A stretch of 64,000 nucleotides of DNA from Tanytarsus gracilentus (lineage: Eukaryota; Arthropoda; Insecta; Diptera; Chironomidae). The DNA lies in assembly GCA_038502055.1 (NCBI GenBank), contig JAXRKN010000044.1, positions 9,573,501 to 9,637,500 on the forward strand. Direction: 5' to 3'. Every line of letters begins with the position of its first letter. The stretch's first letter is position 1. Below the pieces are notes generated by a model that was not told the origin of the DNA, did no database searches, and saw only the letters and a list, made by a program, of their open reading frames with translations. The translations under genes and the position numbers were made by a program. Positions 35,587 through 49,300 of the stretch are shown here, piece after piece.

Positions 35587-35894
35587 CTAGAAATTTTAAT
35601 ACATTTTAAAAATCATAGTTTTTTTTTTCGAGAAAAGCCATTAAGCACATAATTAAAATATGGCAACCTGTTGCATCTATTCTAGCACTAAAAGCGCACT
35701 CGTCGGCTGTTGCAAAAATATTTTTTATTAATGTGAAAAACTTTCTTTTATGATTGTAATTAAAAACTACCGCAAAACGATGTGCTAATCCAGGATAATA
35801 ATGTCACAATGACTATGCAGAGATTTTTACGCTTCGAGCTCATGACGCGGATGAAAACAAACTGATAAAGCGTGAGAGTAAAAATTGTTTATTT

Positions 35895-36761
35895 TCAAAC
35901 GCCCAATGCCATAATTTTAAAGTCATTCGACGGCGCTGATTTGAGATCGAAATTAATCATTTGCTCGATCTCACTGAAGCTCACTGAAAAGACATCCTCA
36001 AATCCCGCGTATATTGCCGCCTGCTGTGTGCTCTCATTTCCACTTGCAAGCACTAGAATATTGATATTGAGTGCATTTAAAACACTCTCCAGACCCGCTA
36101 ACATCTCATATCGAATTCCCTTGCCAACGTAATCGCTTCGAATAGCGAATGCATAGCCGAATAGAAAAATATCCACGTTATAGCGATTGTAAATGTCCGC
36201 TTCATGGAGCGTATAGTCTAAGATAGCCATTATAGCATCGACATCCTTATTGCCCGTCTGTAATGACACAGAAATACGATCGAGGATTTAAAGAGAGATT
36301 TTAATAGTTGAAAAAGTTTTTAAACCTACAACAATCGGTTCTTGTTTCACTTTGTTTGTTCGAAATTCAAAGAACATGATGCCAATAAAGTCATCATGGC
36401 CGTCGTTTGTGAAACATCCAAGAGAGAACTTTTGATGCAGCACCCTCCTGAAACAGCATCTAAGCACAAAACGAGACTCTTCATGTCGATTGAGCTTTTT
36501 TCCAATACAAAGAGCATCGCTTGTGATAAAAACATCTTCCATCATGTCTAGGGCTGACTCAAAGTAGCCCAGAGGAATGTCTTGAACTCGAAACGGAACA
36601 ACTGGAGAGTGGCGACTTTGTTGAAGTTTAAAATGATAGTAAATTTTTGGAAAATCAGCGTATTCAGGTCGTTTATAGATTTTATCAAAAAAAGATTTTC
36701 TTTTACGTCTGCACATGCGACAACAGCGACAATTTCTACATTTAAAAAGTGATTTTGACAT
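35895..36761 (-). CDS. GNAT-family acetyltransferase, arylalkylamine N-acetyltransferase-like
   Basis: Two exons on the minus strand, 36761-36330 and 36257-35895, joined in phase 0 to give 264 residues. The N-terminus is unusual: a Cys/Arg-rich stretch (SLFKCRNCRCCRMCRRKRK). The GNAT fold follows: VQDIPLGYFESALDMMEDVF near the start, FIGIMFFEF (beta-4), then motif A with the acetyl-CoA loop R184SDYVGKGIRYEML, and NILVLASGNESTQQAAIYAG in motif B. Insect relatives acetylate dopamine and other amines in cuticle tanning and neurotransmitter inactivation. Substrate cannot be told from sequence. The gene is divergent from the tetraspanin gene, with about 600 bp between start codons. Confidence 0.88.
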
Positions 36762-37355
36762 TTTTTTGGAAATATTAAATTTTTTAAGTACTTCAAATTT
36801 TTAAAAAAAGCTTTCCGAGATGAATTTAAAAAAAATTATTTACAATTTTAAAGTTTTTAAATTTTCAATAACGATTTTTAATTCTTCAAACTTCTCGAAG
36901 CTCTCTCGAAAGCTCATTTTCACCTTCATGCTCCCGTTTGCAAACAAAACTGGAGAGAGCGGAAAATCCATGACGTCACGATGTGCGAGCTTTCATGCTC
37001 TGTAACATAAAACAGAGATTCCAACAGAGAAAACATTTTTCTCATCTCTCGTCATTCGCTTGTTGGTTACGGTTGAGGAAAGAACTTTTTCTGTTATCGC
37101 TCGGTGTTATCAGGAGCAGAAAATTTTCTTCTTCACAGAAAAAAAGTCTAGAAGAAAAAAAGGTTTCGGGGGAGGCTTTAAAAGCGAGCCAGGATTTACT
37201 CTCGAGTTTTGTGTACACGATTCACCAGAAAAAATAACAAAGAAAAATAGCGAGAAAATTTTTTGAAGCATCAAGTTGCAGCCAGAAAAAAAGAGAAAAA
37301 GTGTGTGAGAGAAAAGTTGATAAAGTGTGACGTGAATAAAAAAAGTGATAAAAAA
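36762..37355. other. Shared upstream region between acetyltransferase (-) and tetraspanin (+)
   Basis: Divergent promoter space. It contains GA/CT-rich stretches (GAAGCTCTCTCGAAAGCTC near 36890-36915 and CATCTCTCGTCATTC near 37043) that could serve as GAGA-type elements. No TATA/Inr pair at proper spacing was found. Confidence 0.35.
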
Positions 37356-40300
37356 ATGAGTGATCGTTTGCAAACACAAGCTGCTACCGGGTTCATTAAG
37401 AGCCTTCTAATGGCGAGCAATATTGCATTTTGGGTAATTTCTGACTTCTCTCATTCGTCCTTATAACAACACATATCCCTAAACACGTACGCGCTAATAT
37501 ATGATGATACTTTAATCAATTAACATTATCATAAATTTCTCGCTAAAATGCGGCAAAGAGAGTGAACTGAACCCACACACAAACACCTCGACAAACTCTC
37601 TTCGACAATAAACTGTTGATTGCGTGAGTTGTAAATTCTAAAAAATATTCCTCACGTTCTCTGCAGTGACTTTTATGTACTCTCTCTCACTCTCACCTTC
37701 AAGTTAATCGCATTCAGTTTTTTTCTTACAAGGAATTTCTCCGATTAGAAATCATAAACAAGCTGAACGAGATTTGCATGATTTAAAGATGTTTGCGTGC
37801 ATTAAAGTGTGCACAGGATGGAATTTTTTTAAAAGCTTTGAAACAAAAGAAGAAAGAACTTCATGAAGGGAAAAAACTTTAATGGAGGTTGTGAATGAGA
37901 TAGTGAAAAAAATATGTACAATGAATTTTAGAATGGAAAATTCTTAAAGCTCTTTCTCGTTAGAAGAAAGAAGGTTAGAGAAAATTTAAAACTTTAGAGA
38001 ACTTGAATTCTTTAAAGTGATAAAATAAATGCAATTAAAGTTTCGATTTCAAAATGATGCAAAGTTGACTTGAAATAAAAGTTTTTTAACGATCTCGTTA
38101 AATTTATAAACATGCACAGCATCAACAAGTCGTCTCTTCGAGCCACTTCTGCAAAATTATAAATTTTTTCATCGCATCAAATGAAAAATTCCATGAATTC
38201 GTCCAATTTACATTAATTTCTAACAGAAAAGCTCGTTTCCAATTCGATGAGTTCGTGTGTGCTTCAAATTTTCATTTTATTCCACTTTGTTATGTTCAGC
38301 CTTGTTTATATGGTGTCTGTATGCTCCGATGCTTTCAACCCCTCACCCTTCGTCATGCGAATAAATATTAATGAACTCACTCGACTCTCTCGCTCAGTCA
38401 CTTGTGCGCTTCATTGGAGTAAAAGTTTACAGTGTCGAATTTTAGTCATTTTCAACGCACTCCAGTTGTTGTCGTTGACTTGCTCATTAGCGTTTGTGTT
38501 TTCTTTACGCCACACACATTTTCCTTGCCGTCGAGGAGAACGGAAAAAGTAAAAACTTTATCGCTCGCTCTGTTTTCCCTGAACATCAAAAAAACATCAC
38601 GGCAGCAAAATTTCCATCTTCTTTGCGTATTTCTGCGAATGGAAATTTATACGCTCGTTACGAAATAAAATTCGAGGGTGTGACATGATTGTGATATCAA
38701 GATTTAATTTTTTTTATTTAAACAAAATTAATTTCTAAGAAATTTAAGAAATTTTAAAAATTTAAATTTAATTAGCGAAAGTATTTTTTCACCCCTCGGC
38801 GGATATTGACTGAAAACATTTTCCTTCTCGCGCTCTCTTGCCCAAAGTGGAAACTTTTTAATTTTATCTTGTAAATTTTTTCATCTAAGGGAAGACCGAA
38901 AGTTTCTTCAACGTCAATTAAAAGATAAAAACTTTCTCGTTAGTCGTTTTTTTGTGCATCAATGAAAAAAAAAGTAATTGTGTGTTGTTGTGGCTTATGG
39001 GGTGTAGAAAAAAGCTTTCGTTCACTCCAAAATATCGGCTGCTGTTGACAGTAAAACTTTTTTCCCGCACTGATGGAAATCATGCATAAAAGATTTTTTT
39101 TGGTGTTTGATGATTTGAGCTTTTTTATTGGTTAAATTTTATATGTTTACACTTTTATTGTGATGAAAAGGAAGTGAGATAGCACTGCAGAACCCTTTTG
39201 CTCCAAGTTAATTTTGCTCGTTGAACTATGCAGTCACCTTTTTAGTGTAACCCACGAAGTGGTGTAACACTTATATGCGCCTATTTCCGTCCGTCCGTCT
39301 GTCCGTCCGTCTTTCCATCGAGTCTCGGCTCCTGAGATAGCTAGAGACTTCTAGTTTTCGCCAAATGGTAGGTCTATGAATTTAGATTCGGCCATTTTAG
39401 GAATTATGAGGGTCATGACCACAGGTCGTGCCATGGACAGCCCTAAATGCCATTTTTCAGAACTATGGCTTCATGTATGTCGTTGAACTCGTATTTGTAT
39501 CAGGAATCGAAAGGCATTGATGATATTTGAGGAATGTCTATCATGGCCATCCAAGAGTGCCACCAATGTCCATCACGGCCGGCCAGTAGTGCCCCTAATG
39601 TCCATTTTTTAAAAGTATGGCTTCATGTACCTCGTTGAACTCGTAATTGCATCAGGAATTGATTAGCATTGATGATTTTTGAAGAATGACCGTCACGGCC
39701 GGCCAGGAGTGTCAAATGAATGCAACAAAAGACCATTTTTTAAAAGTATGGCTTCATGTACCTCGTTGAACTCGGAATTTGACCAGGAATCGATTGGCAT
39801 GGATCTGAAAATGGAACACTGTGGAAAATGGAACACAGTGGAAAATGGAACACAGTGGAAAATGGAACACAGTGGAAAATGGAACATAGTGGAAAATGAA
39901 ACATAGTGGAAAATTGAACATGGTGAAAATGAAACATAATGGAAAATGAAACACAGTGGAAAATGGAACATAGTGGGAAATGGAACATAATGGAAAATGA
40001 GACACAGTGGAAAGGAAAAGTGGAAAATGGAAATAGTGGAAAATGGAAACAGTGGAAAATGGAACACAGTGGAAAATGGAACACATAGAAAAGGAATGTG
40101 AAAAATGGAACATGGTGGAAAATGAAACACAGTGGGAAATGTAACATAATTGAGAAATATTTTCCATAAGGCTTCCCTTTTGGCTTCTCCAAGGCTTCTT
40201 TATAGGACTTCGCCATGTTACATTTCCAATACTGTCTGCTACAAGTGGGTTAGACGGCAACACCCACGTGTGGGTTTTGAAACATTTTTTTTAATGGTGG

Positions 40301-43300
40301 GAAAACTTTTATGTTTGCTCTTTTACCTTCGCATTTTATAAAATCTAAAAGCTTGCACGTAAAAAAGTGACACTTAAAACTCACCGCGCTGCTGCAATTT
40401 TCTTTCTCTAAAAAAAAGTTCAATAAGCTTTTATGCAATTTAATGTTGATTTCTCAGGTGAATACTTAAATGACATGAGAATAATATTCATGATAACAAT
40501 TCAACCGCATGAAAACACTTGGGGCAAGTTAGCAAGAATTTTCCAACTTCCCACTCACAGTAAACATTTGAATTTAATTGAAAAATTGAACTGAAAGTTA
40601 CACATAAAGTTTAAACTTGTATACCCGACGTGCTACAGTAGCAGTAGTTTTGCACTTCGAGGTTATGTAAATTATTAAAAAGTAATTTTATAAAATTATT
40701 CACAAGAAACTGCTTCTTTTAAATAATTTATGGTTCCACCGGATGAACATGCACAACCAGATGGAAAAGGATTTAGCTAACGCTTGGGGTTTTATCCCCT
40801 TCTAAGTACTTTTTGTGGCATTCATTAATGTATGCCATTGTTCTGTCTCTATTTTGACAAAAAAATATTAAATTAAACTTGCTCTCACTCGAAGATCTCT
40901 CATGGGATGATGTCAACATAATTTTTTTTACCTCGACCCAGTTACAAAGACTCTCTCTCTCTCTGTCGTCATGTTTGGTTTTTTGTGTTAAAATTAAAAT
41001 TTTCATCACAATGCGGGTGAAGCTTAATATTTCATAACGAATCATGTGCCTCAAGCGCTTTTTCCACCTGACCTTTTTCTCTCATTGCTCATTTCTCGCC
41101 AGCGCTACGATGTTACGATAAATTTTCTTAAGCCTCACTGATTGACTGTAAAAAAATTTTTCATCAAGGAAAATTACGGTCATCGGTGATTTTGGCAAAT
41201 TGAGAGCTTTGTAAATTAAAGAAAAATTGATCAAAAATTTCTCAAGGTTTTTTTTCGAAGATAAAGTGAACAATGAAAAAAGGAAAAATGGCTTAGATTC
41301 TCCTTAAAACAAAGTATTCATTTAAAATTACCACAAAATTCTCATCGGACACCCCAAAAATATTCTTTGGTGATAAATCATCTAATTTTTCGGTGAGGTT
41401 AAAACTGCCGCCTTCAATAAATCTCTCTTATTAACTACAAATAGCTCATTAAATTATGACCAACAATGTCATCATCAATATTTGTCACTTTGCGACAAAT
41501 TCACGCTCGATTAAAACGTGAAGCTTATTTAATGAGCTTGTTTATGGCGCTGAAGCAGATGTGCTCAATGTGATGTGGGTAAAGCGATAAATATCGCCCT
41601 TTAATATCTCACCGTTGTTATACGGTTTATACGTGCCGCCACATACACGCAATGTGAAGCAAATTAGCCCCCGAAATTTAATAATCCATCATTGATGGCA
41701 CCTTATGCTGATGCGAGCAAGAGCTCGAGGAGCAAAATGAAAAAACTTTCAGGCCCGATAAATGGCTAAAGTTTCATTTTCTTTTTATGTCTCATGGGAA
41801 AAGTGAGATGAAAGCAAAATCTGTGGGTTTCGGGGCGCTCGAGTAAAATTTTCTCTTTCTCGCATTCGAAAAAAAAAATTCTTTTTAATTAAACTGCCTG
41901 TAATAGCTACTCTCATGCCGCATGAATGTGAAAAGTTGAAAGCCTGCCGAGAGATTTTTAAGCTTTAGAGAGTGCGAGAAAGGATTTATGGAATTTTCAT
42001 AGAGAGATTTGTTTGATTACGAGTGCAAATGTGGTAATTCCTTGTTTAAACAGCTCTAAGGAGTTTTGTCGTGCTTAAGTAAATTTGACAAGTCTTTTAG
42101 TGCTCTTTTGAAAAGTTCAACACTTAATAGCTTTTTTAACAAAAAAAAAGCTGCTTTAAATTTTTAACTCGAACTCAACCACTTTAAACACTACCCTCAC
42201 TGCAAGTTTGAGACAGTGTAAAGTATAATTTATGGACTGTAATTACTGTGAAAAAGCTGGAAAAGCAGTTTTGCTCTGTAAATCACAAAGAAGTGAGATT
42301 TCTCGTTAATTAAGAAACAAACACAAAATCACTAAACTTTATTATTAAGCATTGCCATTCTCAGCTGTCTTTGATGTATCTTTCTCTTCTTTAACTTCTG
42401 CTGATGAATTCATGAACACGCCCACGTGCCGGAAGAAAGCTTTTAGAGGTCCAATTAAAGTTATCACTAGAATTGCCGAAAGAAATCCAATCATGCAGTA
42501 GCGCATGTTACCTGGATCGATATTACGTGCAAATTTTCTCGTATTGTATGCTATTATCATGGCGATAAATCCAAAGACAAAGGAAGTGAGCGCGAAGAGA
42601 TTGTGGAAGAATTTTGAGAAAATTGGTTTGATGAGATTTCTTAAATTTTTAGGGAAGAGAGCGATGCACCCGGATAGCATTGAGAGTGCTAAGAAAATTG
42701 CAGCAACGAGACCTAAATTAAATTTTTAAAATAATTTTTAATTTGATTTTTTAAAACTTTAACTCACCCATTCTGGCATGCCAAATATGAAAAAGAGCTT
42801 TTCCATCTCGATATCTTGAATAAACTTCAATGAAGAATCCAATCAAGCCTAAAGTTCCACCGACTGCTTGAAGGAGAGCATGGAACCACTTTTTCGTACC
42901 TCGACCCGAAAACAATGTCAAAGTATTTCCACTGTACATTGCTAAAATTCCTTCGGTCATTAACAACTGAAAACCAATTGAGCAGCAGAATGCATGCCAT
43001 GTGTGGTCCTTATCCAACCCCCAATTTATGCAATACCAAATATTGTAGAATGCACAAATGCCAATGAACACATGGTTGAGTGTGTTGAGGATGATTTCTA
43101 TTTTTTGAAGAAAACTTCTCGATTCGCCCATTTTAACTGTATCGAATTCATTCAACGACTAAACTGAAAACAATTAAGTGTAGCTGATTTTATGAGTTTC
43201 TTGTCACTTCGAGTTATCGTTTTACCTTTCAATTCTCACGTTTTTGATTATCTCTCGTCATTATCTTAACGGTGGCACTCGGCAACGTGAGAAGTAAAAA

Positions 43301-46300
43301 TTGATTTTAAAATAGAAAATTTTTCGTTTCTTGATAAACTTTTATTTTTATTTATTTCCATTTCTTTCCGCCCACGAACCACTGCCTCCAATCCAATCAT
43401 AAATTGTCTTTCCATTTCTATAAATTGATTTCAAAGGTCCAATCAATGTTAATGCCAAAGTGGCAGCAACAAATCCAACAATTACTAAATCCATTTTTCC
43501 CATATCGATATTGTTAACTGGTTTCCTCGTGTAATAAGCGATGATTATCGAAATCATACCGAATACAAACGCAGTGATAGCAAAAAGATTGTGGAGGAAT
43601 TTTGAGAAAATTGGTCGGACGTAATTTTTAAGTTGCATGGGGAAAAAAGCAGCCAGACCTGAAAACATTGAGAGCGCCAGAAAAATTGAAGCGACGAGAC
43701 CTAATGAAAGGATAAAAATAGGAATTTTACTCAATTTAGAATTTTAAACTCACCAAAAATTCCATGCCAGATGTCAAACAATGGTTTATTATACTCCAAT
43801 TGCTTGTAAATTTCAATGAAAAATCCGGTCAATCCAAAAGCACCACCAGTAGCTTGCAAAAACGCGTGAATCCATTTCTTCTTTGTTCGTGTCACAAACA
43901 GTGTAAAAGTATTGCCATCGTACATGGTTAAAATACCTTCAGCCATCAATAAATGAAATCCAATTGAACAGCAAATTTCATGCCACGTGTAAATATCATA
44001 GCCGATCAATGTCCAATAGTAAAAATTATAGAACATGCAAATACCGATAAATGCATGATTTAAAGTGTTTAAACAAACTTCCAAAGTTTCCCACCAGCTT
44101 CTCGTTTCCATTTTTGACACGGCACTAAAAATAATCACGTCTAGTATGAAACTATTTTCTCGAAAATTTAATGTGCGCTCGAATGAGTGTTGATAGAAAA
44201 ATTATCGCGTTGAATAAAACATGAATGAACTGTCCAGACGAAAAATGAAAATTAATCAATCAAAAAGCGTTGAGTGCGTAGAAAAACTTATTATTAGATA
44301 AAAAGAGCTTTTTGTCAAAATGAGAAAATTTTGAATAATTGGGACAAAAAACTAATTATCATGACAAGCTTGACAAATTAATTTATTGAATACCTTCATT
44401 AATCATTGACAGTAGAATTTATTTTATTATGGTTCCATTTATGTGGACAGTCTCAAAAATTAACGTATGTGATGGACTTTCAAAAAGCTCTCATTCCTAC
44501 TCCTAAAAATTTCAAGCTTTTTCATAAGTTTTTACAGTCAAAGAATTTCTAAAAACTTTCAAATGTCCATAAAATGTTTTCATAGGTCCAATCAATGTTA
44601 AAACCAACGTCGCTGTCACAAGTCCAATGATAGCGTGATTCATGAATCCCGGGTCGATACTTCTGCTAGGCTTTCTCGTATTGTAAGCGATGATAATCGA
44701 AATCATGCCAAGCACAAATGCACCAATTGCGACGAGATTGTGGAAGAATTTAGAGAAAATTGGTTTGATAAGATTTTTTAGTCGCATCGGAAAAAGAGCA
44801 GCTATGCCAGAAAACATTGAGAGTGCGAGTAAAATCGATGCGGCGAGACCTGAAGAAAGAAATGATATTAAAAGTTTCAGTTTTTAAAATTAAATCTTAC
44901 CCAATTTCGCATGCCATATAACAAACAATGGTTTATTTTGTTGCATACGTTTAATCACCTCTAGAAATAATCCAGCCAACCCGAACCCACCTCCAGCAGT
45001 CTGCAAAATTCCATGCAGCCACTTTTTACTCGTTCGAGTTTCAAACAACGTAAAACTGTTTCCACTGTACATTGCTAAAATTCCTTCAGCCATCAACAAA
45101 TTAAACCCAAGTGAGCAACACATCTCATGCCATGTATGCGGCCCATCGAACCCATAATTTATGCAATACCAAAAATTATAAAACATGCAAATGCCGATAA
45201 ATGCATGATTTAGTGTATTTAAGCAAACTTCAAACTTTTCCCATAAACTTCGATTTTTCATTGCACAAAATTTTCTACTGCGATACTTTCATTACGGCCT
45301 GAATTTTTATAAAGAACTTTTTTTGAAGAAAACACAGCAAAATATATTTATCAAACCACCTTTTAGTTGTCACGTTTTCTTCTTATCTCACATGAAGTTT
45401 TCTCTATCTCTCTCACGAGCTGCGAGTCAAACCATTCATTTTCCTCCGTAATCTAGTTGAAAATAAGAAGAAAACAAAAAACGGCAAAAGTTTTTCTCAT
45501 GAGAGGAAAAATATTGTGTACATCGTCGAACATATCTAGAGTGATTTGTTCATTTATCAATCAGGAATGGGAAATTCAGGTGAATTTTTTTGTCATTTGA
45601 GAAAAGTTTGGATTCTTCTTTCAAAGCTTTTTCGAAGTCAATAAGGAAATTTTTTATTTTTTTGGTTTAATAAACTTTTAGAAATTTGACCGAAAAAAAA
45701 TATAAAAGCAGAAAGTAAAAATCCCGCGAGAACTTTTTTATAAAAAAATCTAAATTTATTTTTGATATTCTTCACATTTTACGGCACCATTCTTTCTCAA
45801 TTTATTTATTTAGTTTAAAAACAACCTCAAATTCCCTGATTTTGTTTACCAATAAATTTAAATCGAAAAGCTTCCCCAGAATTTCAATGAAGGCTTTTAT
45901 CATCTGCTTCATCAATTCCCCAATCATAATTTTTATGTTGAAAGGATAAAGAGTCACGTACGAAACTACACACAAATATATAAAAAATCTCTTCTCTCCA
46001 CATATGAGTCAGAAAAAAGGATTTTAACCTCTGCTCACAAATTTAATGATTTAGCGTCGAGTTTTATCTCAAGTGTAAGCGATATCACTTGAAAATTTTT
46101 CATGTAATTTTTGTAAGCACTTGTTGTCTTGCTCTCGAGAATCGGTTGTTTAAAAAACGAGTAGCAAGGTTATCTGATACCGGAAGATAATGCAAACTGA
46201 CAATAGCTGAAGGCTATGCCTTCTTTGAAAAGTCAGCATTATGGTCAACATTTGTCTAGGACAAAAAAAGGATAAATTAATAAGCATTTTTTTAAATGTT

Positions 46301-49300
46301 AATTCACAGAGAGAAAAATAATTTTATTTTACTGGATTAAAATTTGAATATCTTGGAATTGTTCTGGCCACCCAATTTTTGACCCTAACAAATCAGGACA
46401 GCGTGAGATTATTGGACACACTTCCATAAAGATTAAACCTGTTGCCTATGATAAAAACCAAAGTCAATAATAGCTTGGGATTTTACGTCATTTTTTTCTC
46501 AACACCCACATTAAGCTTTCGCCTCAATTATGATAGCAATCAGTTGAGTTACATTAATCATCCAAATGATTGCTAAAGCTAGCGAATTGACGATTTTGGA
46601 TTTTTTCCGCATTTCCCGTCGTTTGCATAAAATTTCTTTTTTTTTGAGCAGCACTGACGTCACATGCGTGAATTGAAATGGCTTATCGGCAATTCCGTAG
46701 GAAAGTCAATGTTACACTTTCGATCAGGCAAAAGTGATTTACTACACTTGAAATGGCAATTTCACTTTCTTATAGCGCATATAAATGTGAATTGAACTCA
46801 CTTTTTCTCTTATTGATTCATTGAGAAGCTGAAGATGTTTTATATTTGAATAAAATATGAGGGGTGAAGGGCTTTTAGCATGGGATAAAAAATCGTGCAA
46901 CTTAAATATTAACAAACTCAGTTGTCAGCTCCTTTTCTCATAATTGCATGCCCTTTGAGAACCTTCGCATAAAAATACTTGAAATATTTCTTCTTTAATG
47001 GTCTACTCACTCATAATTCACACCAATGCATCAAAAAATTTCCCTTCATCTGTCTTTTGCTTACCTGCAAGAAGGCACGTACAGTTCTAAGTGAAACACT
47101 TCAGTGAGGCTTATGAAGAGATGATAGCAAGAAGACACTTGGAAGCAAAATGATAATGTCAACCTTGTAACAAGTAGCTATTATGCTTGGTGTGTGACTT
47201 GTCATCATCATTGCCATGTTAATTTGTAGGCAAAAGTAAATTTGAAATAAAAATCATATTCATGATTTAATTTTGCAAAGAGAAGAAAAATTATGCAAAC
47301 AAATTTATTCATGACATAAATCTGACCCGCAAAAGAAGCTTTTCATAATAAGTGCGATGATGCGCACCAAAAAAACCGCAGATCCTTTTTACATTAATGC
47401 AAATAACTTTCAAAACTAATGATGAGACACTTTGTAATTTATGAAATTAAAAGCCTAAAAATAATTTCTAATTTGGATCCCTAAACTTTTTTAAATAATT
47501 AGCTTTTAATTTAATCAAAATTTCCAACCCTCAGTTTTACACTCCCTAAAATCTGTGTAAACAAATAAGAAAGTTTTGTAAATTATTCAAATTCGAGCAA
47601 TTTATTTCCATTATCATCAATTATCGTCTCTTCTTATTAGCATCTAAATTCACTCAGAAAATGAAAATGCGCGCCGTAAAAGTTTCTAAAAAGTTTCATA
47701 TAAATGACGACTCAGTATTATTGTCTTGGTGTGGCACCATAAAGTCGTCCTAATTGTCCCAATTAGCGTTAAGATAATGACTATGGAAATTAGCAAAATC
47801 ATGACAGTTCTCATTTCTCCTGGATCGTTCACCTCAAGCAATGGTTTTGTCTTATATGCTATGATGAGTGTCGTTAACCCACAAACAAAAGTCACCAAAC
47901 CAATGAGATCATGAAAATATTTGGTAAATATCGGCTTTAAATACCGCCTCAGTTCGAATGAAAAGAGAGCCGTACATCCTGAGATTGTTGTGAAAAGTAG
48001 GAAAATTGTTGAAATTAAACCTATTGAAGTGGAAAAAGAGAGAGAGAATTATTAAATAACTTTAGAGATATTCTTGACCATTGACGCGTGTCGAGGGGTA
48101 TTTGAAGGAAATTGGCCAAAATTGTGGAAATTGAATAATTGAATTTGAGTTTAAAAAAATGTTCTAAAACTTGACTTGATCCTTAAAATTTAGTAACGTT
48201 AAACTTTTTTTAACAACTTTAACGAATTGATAAATTTGAAGAATTTAATTAAATAAAATATATATGAAATTCTTTTACCCACCAAAAATTGAATGTATGG
48301 TGCCAAAATGAACCTTTCCGAGAGTGGCACGTGATATAATTTGAGTTAAGACGCCAATAAGCGCAAATCCACCACCGCAAGCTTGTAAAATCCAGTGTAA
48401 TTTTGTCTTCTCGCTTCTCGATAAAGAGTTCGTAAAAATGTTTTTTGAATACCTAAAAGAGGTTGAAATTATTTTTAAGTATTAAAGGGTTGATTGTAAA
48501 TTATGATAATAAAAAATTATGACTTTTAATAAAATGCAAAGAAAATTAAAAACTTTCTGAATAATTTTAATTAAATTATTAAAATTCATGTTAGTAAAAT
48601 CCCAATCAATAAATTTAAAAATGTAAGATCGGCATAATTCACAAATAAACCCCTTTTAAAGCACCATCTGCCGTGACAGAAAATTAAATTTTCAATATAT
48701 ACATTTTCGTACATTGCTAGAATTCCTTCTGCCATGAGCAATTGATAGCCGGTTGCTGCAAACCATGCGTGGAATACTGTTGGCTCATTGAATCCCGTGT
48801 TGAGGCAATACCAGGTTAGATAGCAGCTTGTAATGGCGATAAATGAATGATTTACTGAATTTAAAATTGCTTCGATATTTTCAAACATTTTCAGCGTGCG
48901 ATTTAAAACGTCCACGAGTAACAACTAATTGAACATTGTCTCTCATCTGAATTCTGATGATAAAGAGAGAAGACGGGAACATGTGTCGAGGGGGCTTCAT
49001 GCTATCTGCCAAATTCTTATCAAATGCTCTCTCGTATGTGTCACGTTTTATTATTATTGTTATCTGGTGGCTGCATTTGCTCTCGAGCACGTCACTTAAT
49101 ATACGAAACGAATTTAAAAGAGGCAACGAGAGTCAAAAATTTCTCAATAGAGAATTAAAATGTTTAATCGGCATGCAAACACTGATGAAAATTCTTTGTT
49201 GTGCGTTGGAGAATTGCGAATGAACGAATTGCGGTTACGTTTGGTTTTGAGATTAAAATGATTGAGAAAATTTATGGAAGTTGAGATAAAATAAAAACGA

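Noticed and set aside
35872..36551. Plus-strand frames over the acetyltransferase
   Set aside because: They are antisense to a well-supported GNAT coding region.
36983..38688. Short open frames around tetraspanin exon 1 and in the start of its intron
   Set aside because: They have simple-sequence composition, no family similarity and no splice partners.
39693..40263. Three overlapping minus-strand frames of 145-169 codons with FHFPLCSIF-like repeats
   Set aside because: They arise from the 17-bp minisatellite, whose length is not a multiple of three, so all three frames are open with the same repeated words.
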